A DNA stretch of 6,357 nt from Candidatus Fermentithermobacillaceae bacterium UBA3907 (lineage in GTDB: Bacteria; Bacillota; Sulfobacillia; Fermentithermobacillales; Fermentithermobacillaceae): NCBI GenBank assembly GCA_002391545.1, contig DGFF01000087.1, forward strand, positions 709 to 7,065, given 5' to 3'. A program made the translations under genes and the position numbers. The notes under the pieces were generated by a model. It was not told the DNA's origin, searched no databases, and saw nothing but the letters and a program-made list of their open reading frames with translations. Position 1 is the stretch's first letter; each line of letters begins with the position of its first letter. Of the stretch, positions 1-6,357 are shown one piece after another.

Positions 1-6
1 CCAATA

Positions 7-2118
7 TCACATCTTGCCCGTAAAGGGTAAGATGTAAGAAAAGTCTGCCATCCTGGTAAAGAGATCAGATACTGCTCCCAGAAGTTTTATCCGATTTTCT
101 CTTAATTCTTCGTCCTCGGTCATAATCAACACATGATCTAAACAATCATCTATAAGCATTCTCAATGACGCAAGTTCTTCAAGATACAACGCATATTCTC
201 TGTCCTCAAAAAGCCTATCCAACGTCTCTCGCCTTTCTGAAACCCAGGAAAACAAAGCCTTCTCAGGCTCTTCTACAAGCAGTTCGCCACGAACATCCCT
301 TTCAGAAGATTTGCTGCCCAAAACTGCAGTCCGTCTCCAACCTGTAACTACATCTATTAGCATGTCAGTACCTAAAATTGAGTATATGGCTTCAGCCATG
401 GCAGGAAGCCTAGATATCCTGGTTTCGCCACTGCCTATTACTGCCTTGGCTATCTCTGCTGGATAGCCTTTTTCAGTCAAATAGGCCTCTACCCTAGATA
501 ATATAAACCGTTTCAGTTTGAGATTTACTGAATCTACATCTTCATCGGCTTTCTCAGCGATCCTCACCGCCTGTCCCCCGAGAACAACCGCTTTTTCGAT
601 GGCACGATCTAAGTCAATATCATAACCGTGAGCCAGGATTATGTTTGCTACTCCAGACGCGGCCCTTCTCAACCCCAAGGGATCTTGGGACCCTGAAACT
701 TCTACACCTAAACAAAAAGCAACGGCTAAGGTATCTAGTTTATCTGCTATAGCCAGTATGCCGCTAATCCCTTTTTCTGGCAGTTCATCGCTTGCCCCTC
801 TTGGAAGATACTGCTGAGCAATGGCCTTTGCCACTTCTTCATCTACCCCTTGTACCCTGGCATAGTGACCTCCCATGATTCCCTCTAGCTCAGGAAGTTC
901 TCTGACCATAAGAGTTACAAGGTCGCATTTTGATAAGTGAGCAGCCATTTTTATCTTTTCAATTTGCTCATATGAAAACCCGGCTTCTTCCCCCAAAAAA
1001 GCACTGAGTTCTATAAGCCGCTGGGTCTTATCGTACAAAGTCCCCGCCTCTCCCAAAAAGAAAACCCGTTTTAACTCGTCCAATCGATCTCCCAAAGGCA
1101 CTTTTAGATCTTGGTCGTAGAAAAACGAAGCATCGTCAAGACGGGCCCTTAGCACCCATTCATTTCCTTTTCGAACGTTATCCATACCAATATTAGGACT
1201 GCCATCCCTTACCCCTATAAAGCCAGGAAGAACGTTCATAGCATCGTCTAAAATTGGAAAATATCTTTGATGGTACCGCATAACCGTTATTAGCACTTCT
1301 TGGGGTAGGTTAAGATAATCGGGGCTAAACTCACCTCTAAACGGAGCGGGATGCTCGCAAAGACAGGTCACTTCATCAAGAAGGCCTTCATCTTCCAAAG
1401 GTCTTCCCGAAATCTCTTTCGCTAAGGAGCAAGCGCCTTCTGAAATAATCTGCCTTCTTCGGTTATGATCTACCACTACCCCTGCCCTTGCGATTACATC
1501 AAAATATTCTGAAGCGCTGGGTATTTCCAAGGACTCTGGATGCAGCGATCTACTCCCATAACTTGTACGCCCTGATGTAATGCCTGCTAATTCCACAGGT
1601 ACTTCTTCTTCACCGTAAAGACAAACTGCCCAGCGAATTGGTCTGAACCATCTCCAGTTCTTCTCGCCCCATCTAAGCGGGTGCGGACAATCCATACCCA
1701 TGACAACCTCAGAAAGGATTGTTGGCAAAATCTCAGTAACCGTTTGGCCAGGTTCATGCTTAAACCCGTAAACATACTCACCGTTTGCTTCTGGTTCAAT
1801 AACCACATCAGACACGTCTATACCCAGAGAACGACAAAAGCCTTGAAGTGCTTTTGTGGGCATACCTTCACTATCGTACGCAACCTTTCTAGATGGTCCC
1901 CTAACTTTCACAGTAATATCGGAACTCCTATCGCTTAGATCCGTTACGTACAATACCAACCTTCTCGGAGTTCCGTATGATGTCGCCTCGCTCCACGTCA
2001 ATCTAGCGTCAGCTAATGCTTTTTCAGCCCTCACCCGGATTTCCTCAATGGCCGGCAATAGATACCTAGCAGGAATCTCGTCAGACCCTACCTCTAGCAG
2101 CAAATTATGGGTCATCAT
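7..2118 (-). CDS. glyS: Glycyl-tRNA synthetase beta subunit
   Basis: Non-catalytic subunit of the alpha2-beta2 glycyl-tRNA synthetase; it recognises and binds tRNA-Gly. The 703 residues match the usual ~690. Family blocks in order: LLLEVGSDEIPARYL (6-20), YGTPRRLVLYV (48-58), RGPSRKVAYDSEGMPTKAL (73-91), PLRWGEKNWRWFRPIRW (147-163), MRYHQRYFPI (280-289), a degenerate HD-like region HLSKCDLVTLMVRELPELEG (394-413), YLPRGASDELP (437-447), ADKLDTL (458-464) and DPLGLRRAASGV (479-490). The C-terminal portion (about 530-695) fits the ArgRS-like anticodon-binding domain and ends near LFTRMADFS (686-694), followed by a short tail YILPFTGKM. Two consecutive ATG codons start the gene: the first overlaps the glyQ stop as ATGA and has GGGGG 8 nt upstream; the second at 2113-2115 would shorten the protein by one residue. 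A stem-loop covers the last codons and the TGA. The gene is intact; the following gene is outside the window. Confidence 0.97.
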   Translation of the reverse strand: MMTHNLLLEVGSDEIPARYLLPAIEEIRVRAEKALADARLTWSEATSYGTPRRLVLYVTDLSDRSSDITVKVRGPSRKVAYDSEGMPTKALQGFCRSLGIDVSDVVIEPEANGEYVYGFKHEPGQTVTEILPTILSEVVMGMDCPHPLRWGEKNWRWFRPIRWAVCLYGEEEVPVELAGITSGRTSYGSRSLHPESLEIPSASEYFDVIARAGVVVDHNRRRQIISEGACSLAKEISGRPLEDEGLLDEVTCLCEHPAPFRGEFSPDYLNLPQEVLITVMRYHQRYFPILDDAMNVLPGFIGVRDGSPNIGMDNVRKGNEWVLRARLDDASFFYDQDLKVPLGDRLDELKRVFFLGEAGTLYDKTQRLIELSAFLGEEAGFSYEQIEKIKMAAHLSKCDLVTLMVRELPELEGIMGGHYARVQGVDEEVAKAIAQQYLPRGASDELPEKGISGILAIADKLDTLAVAFCLGVEVSGSQDPLGLRRAASGVANIILAHGYDIDLDRAIEKAVVLGGQAVRIAEKADEDVDSVNLKLKRFILSRVEAYLTEKGYPAEIAKAVIGSGETRISRLPAMAEAIYSILGTDMLIDVVTGWRRTAVLGSKSSERDVRGELLVEEPEKALFSWVSERRETLDRLFEDREYALYLEELASLRMLIDDCLDHVLIMTEDEELRENRIKLLGAVSDLFTRMADFSYILPFTGKM
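9..35 (-). other. Inverted repeat (stem-loop) over the glyS stop codon
   Basis: Two 11-base arms (9-19 and 25-35) are complementary except for one position and enclose a 5-base loop. In the minus-strand transcript the odd position is an A-C mismatch; in a plus-strand transcript it would be a G-U wobble. The stem spans the last glyS codons and reaches into the TGA. No T-run follows on either side within the window, so I do not call it an intrinsic terminator. It could be an RNA-processing or coupling element, or chance. Confidence 0.3.
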
Positions 2119-2978
2119 ACTTCAAACCCCCGAAGATTACAGTATTTGCGGGCGCACCCGCGAGTAAGTCCTCGCACCCTGGCGATGTAGTTCTGCCTTT
2201 CTGAGACTGAAAGAGCACCTCTTGCATCTAGTAAGTTAAAAAGGTGCGAACACTTAAGGGCATAATCGTACGCAGGAAGGAACAAACCGTCTTTTAGAAT
2301 TCTTTTACTTTCCTGCTCATAATCGGTAAAGTGTCGCCTCAAAAGATCAATGTCCGCTACTTCAAAGCCATACCGGGAACCTTGCTTCTCCTGTTCGAGA
2401 AACATTTCACCGTAAGTAAGCCCAGGCGACATTTGAATATCCCAAACGTTATCAACGTCTTGTATATACGAAGTCAGGCGCTCAAGCCCGTAAGTCAATT
2501 CAACTGAGATAGGCTGAATCTCAATGCCGCCCATCTCCTGGAAATAGGTGAACTGAGTTATTTCCATGCCATCCAGCCAAACCTCCCAACCTAATCCAGA
2601 AGCACCTAAGGTAGGAGACTCCCAATTGTCTTCTACGAACCTTATGTCATGCTCTACGCGGCTTATCCCTAACCGTTCCAGTGAATTTATAAACACTTCT
2701 ATAATGTTATCAGGCGGCGGCTTTTTGATTACTTGAAACTGAAAATAATAACCCATTCTATTGGGATTATCACCATACCGCGCATCTTGCGGCCTCCTGC
2801 AAGGCTCTACATATGCCATATTCCATGGCTCAGGTCCAAGAGCTCTAAAAAACGTCAAAGGGTTCATGGTCCCTGCGCCCTTTTCGATGTCGTAGGGCTC
2901 ACCAATGTAACAACCCTGCTCTTTCCAAAATTCCTCCAAATGCTCAATTACATCCTGAAAGTAAAGAAAAGCGCCCAA
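2115..2978 (-). CDS. glyQ: Glycyl-tRNA synthetase alpha subunit
   Basis: Catalytic class II subunit of the bacterial alpha2-beta2 glycyl-tRNA synthetase, which activates glycine with ATP and charges tRNA-Gly together with GlyS. From the TTG start it is 287 residues, close to the family norm. Visible motifs: EKGAGTMNP (about 32-40), AYVEPCRRP near 55-63, HDIRFVEDNWESPTLGASG (110-128), GWEVWLDGMEITQFTYFQ (130-147), YGLERL (163-168) and NLLDARGALSVSERQ (248-262). I prefer TTG 2976-2978 because AGGAG lies 8 nt upstream and the protein then starts just before the conserved FQDVI block, as in short GlyQ proteins. ATG 2994-2996 (six residues longer) is the main alternative; TTG 3000-3002 has no suitably spaced ribosome-binding site. 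The stop overlaps the glyS ATG as ATGA, which suggests coupled, balanced synthesis of the two subunits. The segment RPQDARYGDNPNRMGYY departs from the usual RPTDGRYGENPNRLQ. Identity is certain. Confidence 0.97.
   Translation of the reverse strand: MGAFLYFQDVIEHLEEFWKEQGCYIGEPYDIEKGAGTMNPLTFFRALGPEPWNMAYVEPCRRPQDARYGDNPNRMGYYFQFQVIKKPPPDNIIEVFINSLERLGISRVEHDIRFVEDNWESPTLGASGLGWEVWLDGMEITQFTYFQEMGGIEIQPISVELTYGLERLTSYIQDVDNVWDIQMSPGLTYGEMFLEQEKQGSRYGFEVADIDLLRRHFTDYEQESKRILKDGLFLPAYDYALKCSHLFNLLDARGALSVSERQNYIARVRGLTRGCARKYCNLRGFEV
2127..2131 (-). promoter_or_regulatory. Probable ribosome-binding site of glyS
   Basis: GGGGG on the minus strand lies 8 nt before the first ATG of glyS, in the final codons of glyQ. 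It pairs with the CCUCC anti-Shine-Dalgarno core only with a G-U wobble; translation may also rely on coupling through the ATGA overlap. Confidence 0.45.
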
Positions 2979-2982
2979 TACC

Positions 2983-3804
2983 TCATCTCCTCGCATCTTC
3001 AATGCTCTCTACCAAATTAGCTGATCTCAGTCGCTTCTCAAGCACAAATGCCATGTATTTGCGTAGCAGTAAGGTAATTTCTTCCCGTACCTGCCCCACA
3101 GCATTTATCCGAGGGCACATTAACTTATCTGACTGATATGAACCTGAAATAGGTTTAGACGACAAAATTTGAAGAGTCCTTAAGGCGCCTGGCGAAATCT
3201 TAATAATCTCATCGTACTGTCGGATCTGGCTGCCCTCAGGAACCTCACGGGGAGTACTATGTTCGTCTATACAATCGGCGCATAGTGCACCTCCGTTTCT
3301 CAACGAAAAATACACAGGGCCTTCTCCAAGGCTCTTTTCGCAGGAAATGCAAGAGGAAAAGGTAGGAGCGAACCCTCCAAGGGACAAAATACCCAATTCA
3401 GCCCAGCGCGCAATGACCCAAGGGTCGTCCTTTTCTTCCAGACAACGAAATACGCTCAAGACGAATCGAAACTGATTCTGGTCTCTGACCCTTTCGGGAA
3501 GCACTGTTATTAGGAGCTCAGCTACATACCGACCATAAACCATCTTCTCGTAATCTTCCATGATCAATGGGAACGAGTCTTTGACTGAAACCTGGGTCAC
3601 CCTGTCAAAATTCCTGCCCCGCCATAGTTGGAATAGACCATAAGTAAACGGTTGGGTCAAACCCCTTAATTTGCTTCCAGGCTTTGCCCCACCTTTTACA
3701 ACCGCTTTGACCAACCCTTCTTCTTCAGTAAATATAGTAGACAGTTTGTCGGTTTCGCCCAGATCCTGCTGGTCCAATACAATTCCTTCCGACTGATAGA
3801 GCAA
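2983..3804 (-). CDS. recO: DNA repair protein RecO
   Basis: Recombination mediator of the RecFOR pathway: binds single-stranded DNA and SSB, anneals strands and, with RecR, helps load RecA at gaps. The 273-residue protein begins MLYQSEGIVL, the classic RecO amino end leading into an OB fold (about 1-80; QPFTYGLFQLWRGRNFDRVT at 51-70). A helical domain follows, with a zinc-binding four-cysteine module: Cys152-x2-Cys155 and Cys175-x2-Cys178, then a helical C-terminus. It is somewhat longer than the ~240-250 residues common in the family, mostly at the C-terminal end. The start is TTG at 3802-3804, supported by family conservation of the first residues rather than by an ideal ribosome-binding site. 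Thirty-nine bases separate it from dgkA; the TGA stop lies 4 nt before the preferred glyQ start, inside that gene's translation-initiation region. In many related operons era sits immediately upstream; here it does not. Confidence 0.95.
   Translation of the reverse strand: MLYQSEGIVLDQQDLGETDKLSTIFTEEEGLVKAVVKGGAKPGSKLRGLTQPFTYGLFQLWRGRNFDRVTQVSVKDSFPLIMEDYEKMVYGRYVAELLITVLPERVRDQNQFRFVLSVFRCLEEKDDPWVIARWAELGILSLGGFAPTFSSCISCEKSLGEGPVYFSLRNGGALCADCIDEHSTPREVPEGSQIRQYDEIIKISPGALRTLQILSSKPISGSYQSDKLMCPRINAVGQVREEITLLLRKYMAFVLEKRLRSANLVESIEDARR
2987..2991 (-). promoter_or_regulatory. Ribosome-binding site of glyQ
   Basis: AGGAG on the minus strand lies 8 nt before the TTG at 2976-2978, at the last codons of recO. 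It favours this TTG over ATG 2994-2996, which has only a weaker GAGAG at comparable distance. The recO TGA lies between this site and the start. Confidence 0.55.
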
Positions 3805-3806
3805 AT

Positions 3807-3818
3807 CCCTTTCCCCCC
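3807..3818 (-). promoter_or_regulatory. Probable ribosome-binding site of recO
   Basis: GGGGGGAAAGGG on the minus strand precedes the recO TTG. The G-run is 8 nt from the start, while AAAGGG is only 2 nt away and too close by itself. It is the only purine-rich tract in the short dgkA-recO gap. Confidence 0.5.
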
Positions 3819-3843
3819 GCGGGACCTACCAGATTCCCTTGCC

Positions 3844-4371
3844 CTATGTACTCTTACGATTATATACAATCATACCCCAAAGAGACGGTAAAATGAAAAA
3901 AATGCTACAAGCCACCAACCATCTCCATCGATAAGCGCAAAACTCTTGCCAAACCGATGGCAGATCTGAAAGTATTGGGTAAAAAGCCAGGATACCTATG
4001 ACCACCGAAAAACCTGCAGTCAAAAGCACCCCTGCAGCAGCAATATCTTTAACCCTTTTGGCGATAGGATTAAATTCCGGCTCTAGTAAATCCACTAAGG
4101 ATTCAATAAGGGTGTTCAATATTTCTGCAGTAAGAACGCCTAAAATTGCAAGGACCACCATGAAAAATTCCACTCGGCCCATGCCACATACAAAACATGC
4201 AGATATCACTATGGACCCCATTAAAACGTGTATACGCATATTGCGCTCGTTAGAGTAGACGTATACAAGACCTTCCCAAGCATAGCTAAGACTTTCTTTG
4301 AATGATCTGGAATGAAATTCCTCTGGGTCTATATATTGAGTTTCTTTAGGATCTGGTCCTGGCGCTCCCAC
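3844..4371 (-). CDS. dgkA: Diacylglycerol/undecaprenol kinase (DgkA family) with extra C-terminal helix
   Basis: Small integral-membrane lipid kinase that phosphorylates diacylglycerol or, in Gram-positive relatives, undecaprenol for cell-envelope carrier recycling. Of 175 residues, about 24-131 form the family core: RSFKESLSYAWEGL (22-35), ERNMRIH (42-48) and three helices near 48-64, 67-86 and 112-131. The spacing of Glu42, Glu83, Asn86, Glu90, Asp94, Lys108 and Asp109 matches the E. coli DgkA active-site set (Glu28, Glu69, Asn72, Glu76, Asp80, Lys94, Asp95), so it should be active. The core normally ends after the third helix (about 120-130 residues); here about 45 more follow, including a fourth hydrophobic stretch (151-170) and a basic tail NRKST. 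No PAP2 phosphatase motif is visible in this tail. The GTG start has AGAGG 7 nt upstream and is the only ATG/GTG/TTG before the conserved core, so the 43-nt overlap with ybeY looks real. Substrate (lipid versus undecaprenol) cannot be settled from sequence. Confidence 0.92.
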   Translation of the reverse strand: MGAPGPDPKETQYIDPEEFHSRSFKESLSYAWEGLVYVYSNERNMRIHVLMGSIVISACFVCGMGRVEFFMVVLAILGVLTAEILNTLIESLVDLLEPEFNPIAKRVKDIAAAGVLLTAGFSVVIGILAFYPILSDLPSVWQEFCAYRWRWLVACSIFFILPSLWGMIVYNRKST

Positions 4372-4805
4372 ATGATCGCCTCTTTTTGAGGGTTGTCGTG
4401 ATCGTATCCCAGAAGATGCAAAGTGCCATGAGTCAAAAGAAGGGCTAGTTCTTGGCGGAGCGGTACATTATTGGCCTCAGCCTGTCGGGAAGCCGCATCT
4501 AAAGATATTACAATATCACCTAGTATAGTTGGCATTCCTGGGATAATAATCTTCTCTTCATCGCTATCAAAATCCAGCATGGGAAAAGCCAATACATCTG
4601 TAGGTATCGCTTCCCCACGATATTGTTGATTGAGATCCGCTATGAAATCATCGTCTGTGAAAAGAACAGACACCTCGGCATCTTTTTCTCTCCACCCTTC
4701 TTCTTCCAACGTGAATTTCACCACTCGTCTCGCTAAAGAAACCAAGAAGCGCTTTTCTTCGCTGCCCATTTCAGGGTGAAAGATTATATCAACCTCAATC
4801 GGCAA
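4329..4805 (-). CDS. ybeY: Endoribonuclease YbeY (rRNA maturation factor)
   Basis: Zinc-dependent single-strand endoribonuclease needed for 16S rRNA 3'-end maturation and late 70S ribosome quality control. The protein is 158 residues, the usual family size. It carries the zinc signature HGTLHLLGYDH (His 126, 130 and 136), the upstream block LNQQYRGEAIPTDVLAFP (57-74, with the conserved Arg 63) and LGDIVIS (95-101). I chose the TTG start at 4803-4805: the resulting MPIEVDI matches the usual YbeY amino end, and AAAGGGGG sits 7 nt upstream. In-frame starts further up (ATG 4824-4826, TTG 4830-4832) add an unconserved MKMTKGGSK-type tail, overlap pgpH and lack a good ribosome-binding site. The 3' end overlaps dgkA by 43 nt. 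YbeY lies next to PgpH and DgkA in many Bacillota genomes, so the context agrees. Identity is certain; the start choice is likely. Confidence 0.96.
   Translation of the reverse strand: MPIEVDIIFHPEMGSEEKRFLVSLARRVVKFTLEEEGWREKDAEVSVLFTDDDFIADLNQQYRGEAIPTDVLAFPMLDFDSDEEKIIIPGMPTILGDIVISLDAASRQAEANNVPLRQELALLLTHGTLHLLGYDHDNPQKEAIMWERQDQILKKLNI
4379..4385 (-). promoter_or_regulatory. Ribosome-binding site of dgkA
   Basis: AAAGAGG on the minus strand lies 7 nt before the GTG at 4369-4371, within the ybeY coding sequence. It supports the GTG start and therefore the 43-nt overlap. An out-of-frame ATG (a YbeY Met codon) shares its last G with the first base of the GTG. Confidence 0.65.
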
Positions 4806-4806
4806 T

Positions 4807-6357
4807 TTACTGCCCCCTTTCGTCATCTTCAATTTTCATAGTTGGATACTCGATCCTACTATGAAACAGCCCCAACAGAACCTGGGTAAACGTTTGCCCT
4901 ATAATATCCAATTCCTTAAGGGTAAGATCACATTTATCCAGCTGATGATCCATAAGCCTATCTTGAATCATTCGGCGCACAAGGGTCTCCATTCTAGCAG
5001 GATTAGGGTTAGAAAGAGATCTGGCAGCAGCTTCGATGCTATCTGCCAACATAACTATGGCAGTTTCCTTGCTACTTGGCCTAGGCCCTTCATAACGAAA
5101 AGACCACTCGTCAACATTCCCGTGATTGCCTGCTTCTGCATCTTCGGCAGCTTTTGCGTAGAAGTACGAAACCAGGGTGGTTCCATGGTGCTCCCTTATA
5201 AAATCAATTATAACCTCAGGCAAATTGTACTCCTTAGCTAATTCAACACCGTCTTTTACGTGAGCCATAATTACAGTAGCTGAAAGGCTCGGACTCATCT
5301 TATCATGGGGATTATCCATGCCGAACATTTGGTTTTCTGAGAAGAAATAGGGTCTTTTAAGTTTGCCTACGTCGTGATAATATGCGCCCACCCTAGTTAG
5401 GAGGCTATCTGCTCCAATTGCCCAAGCAGCTGCTTCGGCCAAATTCCCCACCATAATACTGTGGTGATACGTTCCAGGCGCTTCCAATAGCAGTCTGTGA
5501 AGTAAAGGTTGTTCAGGGTTGGATAGTTCTATCAGCTTTAGCGGCGTAATTATATCGAATACGCTTTCAAATACAGGTAAAGAGCCAACCGCCAACACTG
5601 AAGATAAAGGTCCTGTGATTACAACGAAAAGGATATCTCGCCATACTCCTACGTCATCTGTGGCCAAGGCTCCAGCCATAACAAGAAAACCGTAAGTCAG
5701 CACTGAAACAACGCTAACCACAAGCCCGGCCTGAAGAATTTGGGCTCGGTTCCACGCCTGTTTAACAGCAAGAGCAGCCGCTATTCCTGAAGTTATAGCC
5801 ACCGTCATGTAAACCACGTCAAATCCAGTCATAACGCCTACCGCAATAGACAACGCAGCGGCGAAAAACGTTCCAAACTTCCTATCCCACAAGGTAGAAG
5901 ACAACATGACGCCAAAAGCTACAGGCGCCAAAAATCCCGATATGCTGCACAGAATCTTAAGGACCACTAAACTCAATATCACAACAGACGCTATCAAGGG
6001 TATGCCTTTTTTCTCTATGAGATCAGTGTTATACACCCCGACATAAGCAGCAGTAAAGCCGCAGAAAATAAGGGCAGACAGCAAAGCGCCGAGAACTTCT
6101 GTAATCCTGATGGAACTGCCCATCATTCCCATTTTTTCTAAGATAGCTATCTGCTCTTCAGTAACAATGTCGCCTCTTCTTACGATATAGTCTCCTCGTC
6201 TTATCTTTACCGGCTCTACTGACTCGATGGCCATTTTGATCTTCTTGTCCGTTTCTTCTTTGTTCAAGGTAAGGTTGGGCTGCAAATTCTTTCCTACAAA
6301 TGCGCAAAACAGTCTCCCAACGTGATCGGGTATTGACTTATCTGTCCGAATGATAGC
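4807..6357 (-). CDS. pgpH: Cyclic-di-AMP phosphodiesterase PgpH/YqfF, 7TM-HD family (5' partial)
   Basis: Membrane-bound HD-domain phosphodiesterase, a family known to hydrolyse the second messenger c-di-AMP (PgpH of Listeria, YqfF of Bacillus). The frame stays open to the window edge, so 516 residues are visible; roughly 180-200 N-terminal residues (first helix and most of the extracytoplasmic 7TM-HDED domain) lie outside, judging from the usual ~700-residue length. The visible part starts with the end of the HDED domain (QPNLTLN at about 26-32, RRGDYIVRRGD near 53-63), then about seven hydrophobic helices between residues 87 and 260, then a cytoplasmic HD domain. Metal and catalytic motifs are intact: YHHSIMVGNLAE (His 298-299), AYYHDVGK (His-Asp 328-329), REHHGT (390-391) and MLADSIEAA (Asp 439). 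A TTG at 6283-6285 is not a credible start because family sequence continues upstream of it. It stops with TAA one base before ybeY, so the two are probably co-translated. Family assignment is very secure; c-di-AMP specificity is inferred from the family. Confidence 0.95.
   Translation of the reverse strand, partial: AIIRTDKSIPDHVGRLFCAFVGKNLQPNLTLNKEETDKKIKMAIESVEPVKIRRGDYIVRRGDIVTEEQIAILEKMGMMGSSIRITEVLGALLSALIFCGFTAAYVGVYNTDLIEKKGIPLIASVVILSLVVLKILCSISGFLAPVAFGVMLSSTLWDRKFGTFFAAALSIAVGVMTGFDVVYMTVAITSGIAAALAVKQAWNRAQILQAGLVVSVVSVLTYGFLVMAGALATDDVGVWRDILFVVITGPLSSVLAVGSLPVFESVFDIITPLKLIELSNPEQPLLHRLLLEAPGTYHHSIMVGNLAEAAAWAIGADSLLTRVGAYYHDVGKLKRPYFFSENQMFGMDNPHDKMSPSLSATVIMAHVKDGVELAKEYNLPEVIIDFIREHHGTTLVSYFYAKAAEDAEAGNHGNVDEWSFRYEGPRPSSKETAIVMLADSIEAAARSLSNPNPARMETLVRRMIQDRLMDHQLDKCDLTLKELDIIGQTFTQVLLGLFHSRIEYPTMKIEDDERGQ
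4813..4820 (-). promoter_or_regulatory. Ribosome-binding site of ybeY
   Basis: AAAGGGGG on the minus strand lies 7 nt before the TTG at 4803-4805, inside the last codons of pgpH. It is the strongest initiation signal at this junction and decides the ybeY start against the upstream in-frame ATG and TTG. The pgpH stop falls between this site and the start, the classic layout for re-initiation. Confidence 0.7.

Noticed and set aside
165..347. Plus-strand open frame of 60 codons antisense to glyS
   Set aside because: Lies wholly within conserved glyS coding sequence, has no recognisable domain, and looks like a shadow frame.
1681..2167. Two overlapping plus-strand open frames (85 and 103 codons)
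   Set aside because: Antisense to the conserved N-terminal part of glyS and the end of glyQ; no family features.
2596..2610. Ser in place of Trp in the GlyQ block TLGAWGLGWEVW
   Set aside because: This position varies in known GlyQ proteins (for example Ala in Bacillota), so I do not treat it as a defect.
2733..3020. Plus-strand open frame of 95 codons
   Set aside because: Antisense to the most conserved part of glyQ; low-complexity translation with no motif.
3816..3823. CCCGCGGG palindrome between dgkA and recO
   Set aside because: Eight bases with no loop and no T-run; cannot form a terminator and is short enough to occur by chance.
3998..4258. Plus-strand open frame of 86 codons
   Set aside because: Antisense to the dgkA core; a by-product of its codon use.
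4861..5241. Plus-strand open frame of 126 codons
   Set aside because: Antisense to the HD domain of pgpH, whose frame is strongly conserved; no recognisable protein.
6283..6285. TTG as the start of the HD-domain protein
   Set aside because: The frame is open to the window edge and the upstream residues read as family sequence; the gene is simply truncated by the window.

Overview
The window is a single run of six co-directional bacterial housekeeping genes, all on the minus strand. In transcription order they are pgpH (yqfF; 5' end outside the window), ybeY, dgkA, recO, glyQ and glyS. Coding covers nearly the whole window; the only gap longer than a few bases is 39 nt between dgkA and recO. 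I see no RNA gene, mobile element, CRISPR array or inserted accessory module. Long plus-strand reading frames here match no family I recognise and lie antisense to conserved genes.

The gene set and order (7TM-HD phosphodiesterase, YbeY, small membrane lipid kinase, RecO, then the two-subunit glycyl-tRNA synthetase) is the arrangement familiar from Bacillota and from some neighbouring lineages such as Synergistota. The small lipid kinase has the three-helix DgkA core, the aminoacyl-tRNA synthetase is the alpha2-beta2 type, and TTG/GTG starts behind strong purine-rich ribosome-binding sites are frequent. These traits fit an anaerobic clostridia-like or synergistete-like bacterium. The phylum is an inference, and I cannot name a genus.

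Region by region: 4807-6357 holds the C-terminal part of the c-di-AMP phosphodiesterase PgpH; 4329-4805 YbeY; 3844-4371 a DgkA-type kinase with an extra C-terminal helix; 2983-3804 RecO; 2115-2978 GlyQ; 7-2118 GlyS. Junctions are tight: 1 nt between pgpH and ybeY, a 43-nt overlap of ybeY and dgkA, 39 nt between dgkA and recO, 4 nt between recO and glyQ, and an ATGA overlap of glyQ and glyS. One polycistronic transcript with translational coupling is the simplest reading.

The products serve second-messenger turnover (PgpH), 16S rRNA maturation and quality control (YbeY), membrane lipid or undecaprenol phosphorylation (DgkA), recombinational repair (RecO) and tRNA-Gly charging (GlyQS). Points worth a second look are the absence of era from its customary place before recO, the absence of any T-box leader before glyQS, a four-helix DgkA, several non-ATG starts with G-run ribosome-binding sites, and a stem-loop over the glyS stop codon. 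I see no evidence for a previously undescribed system; this is an ordinary core-genome segment.
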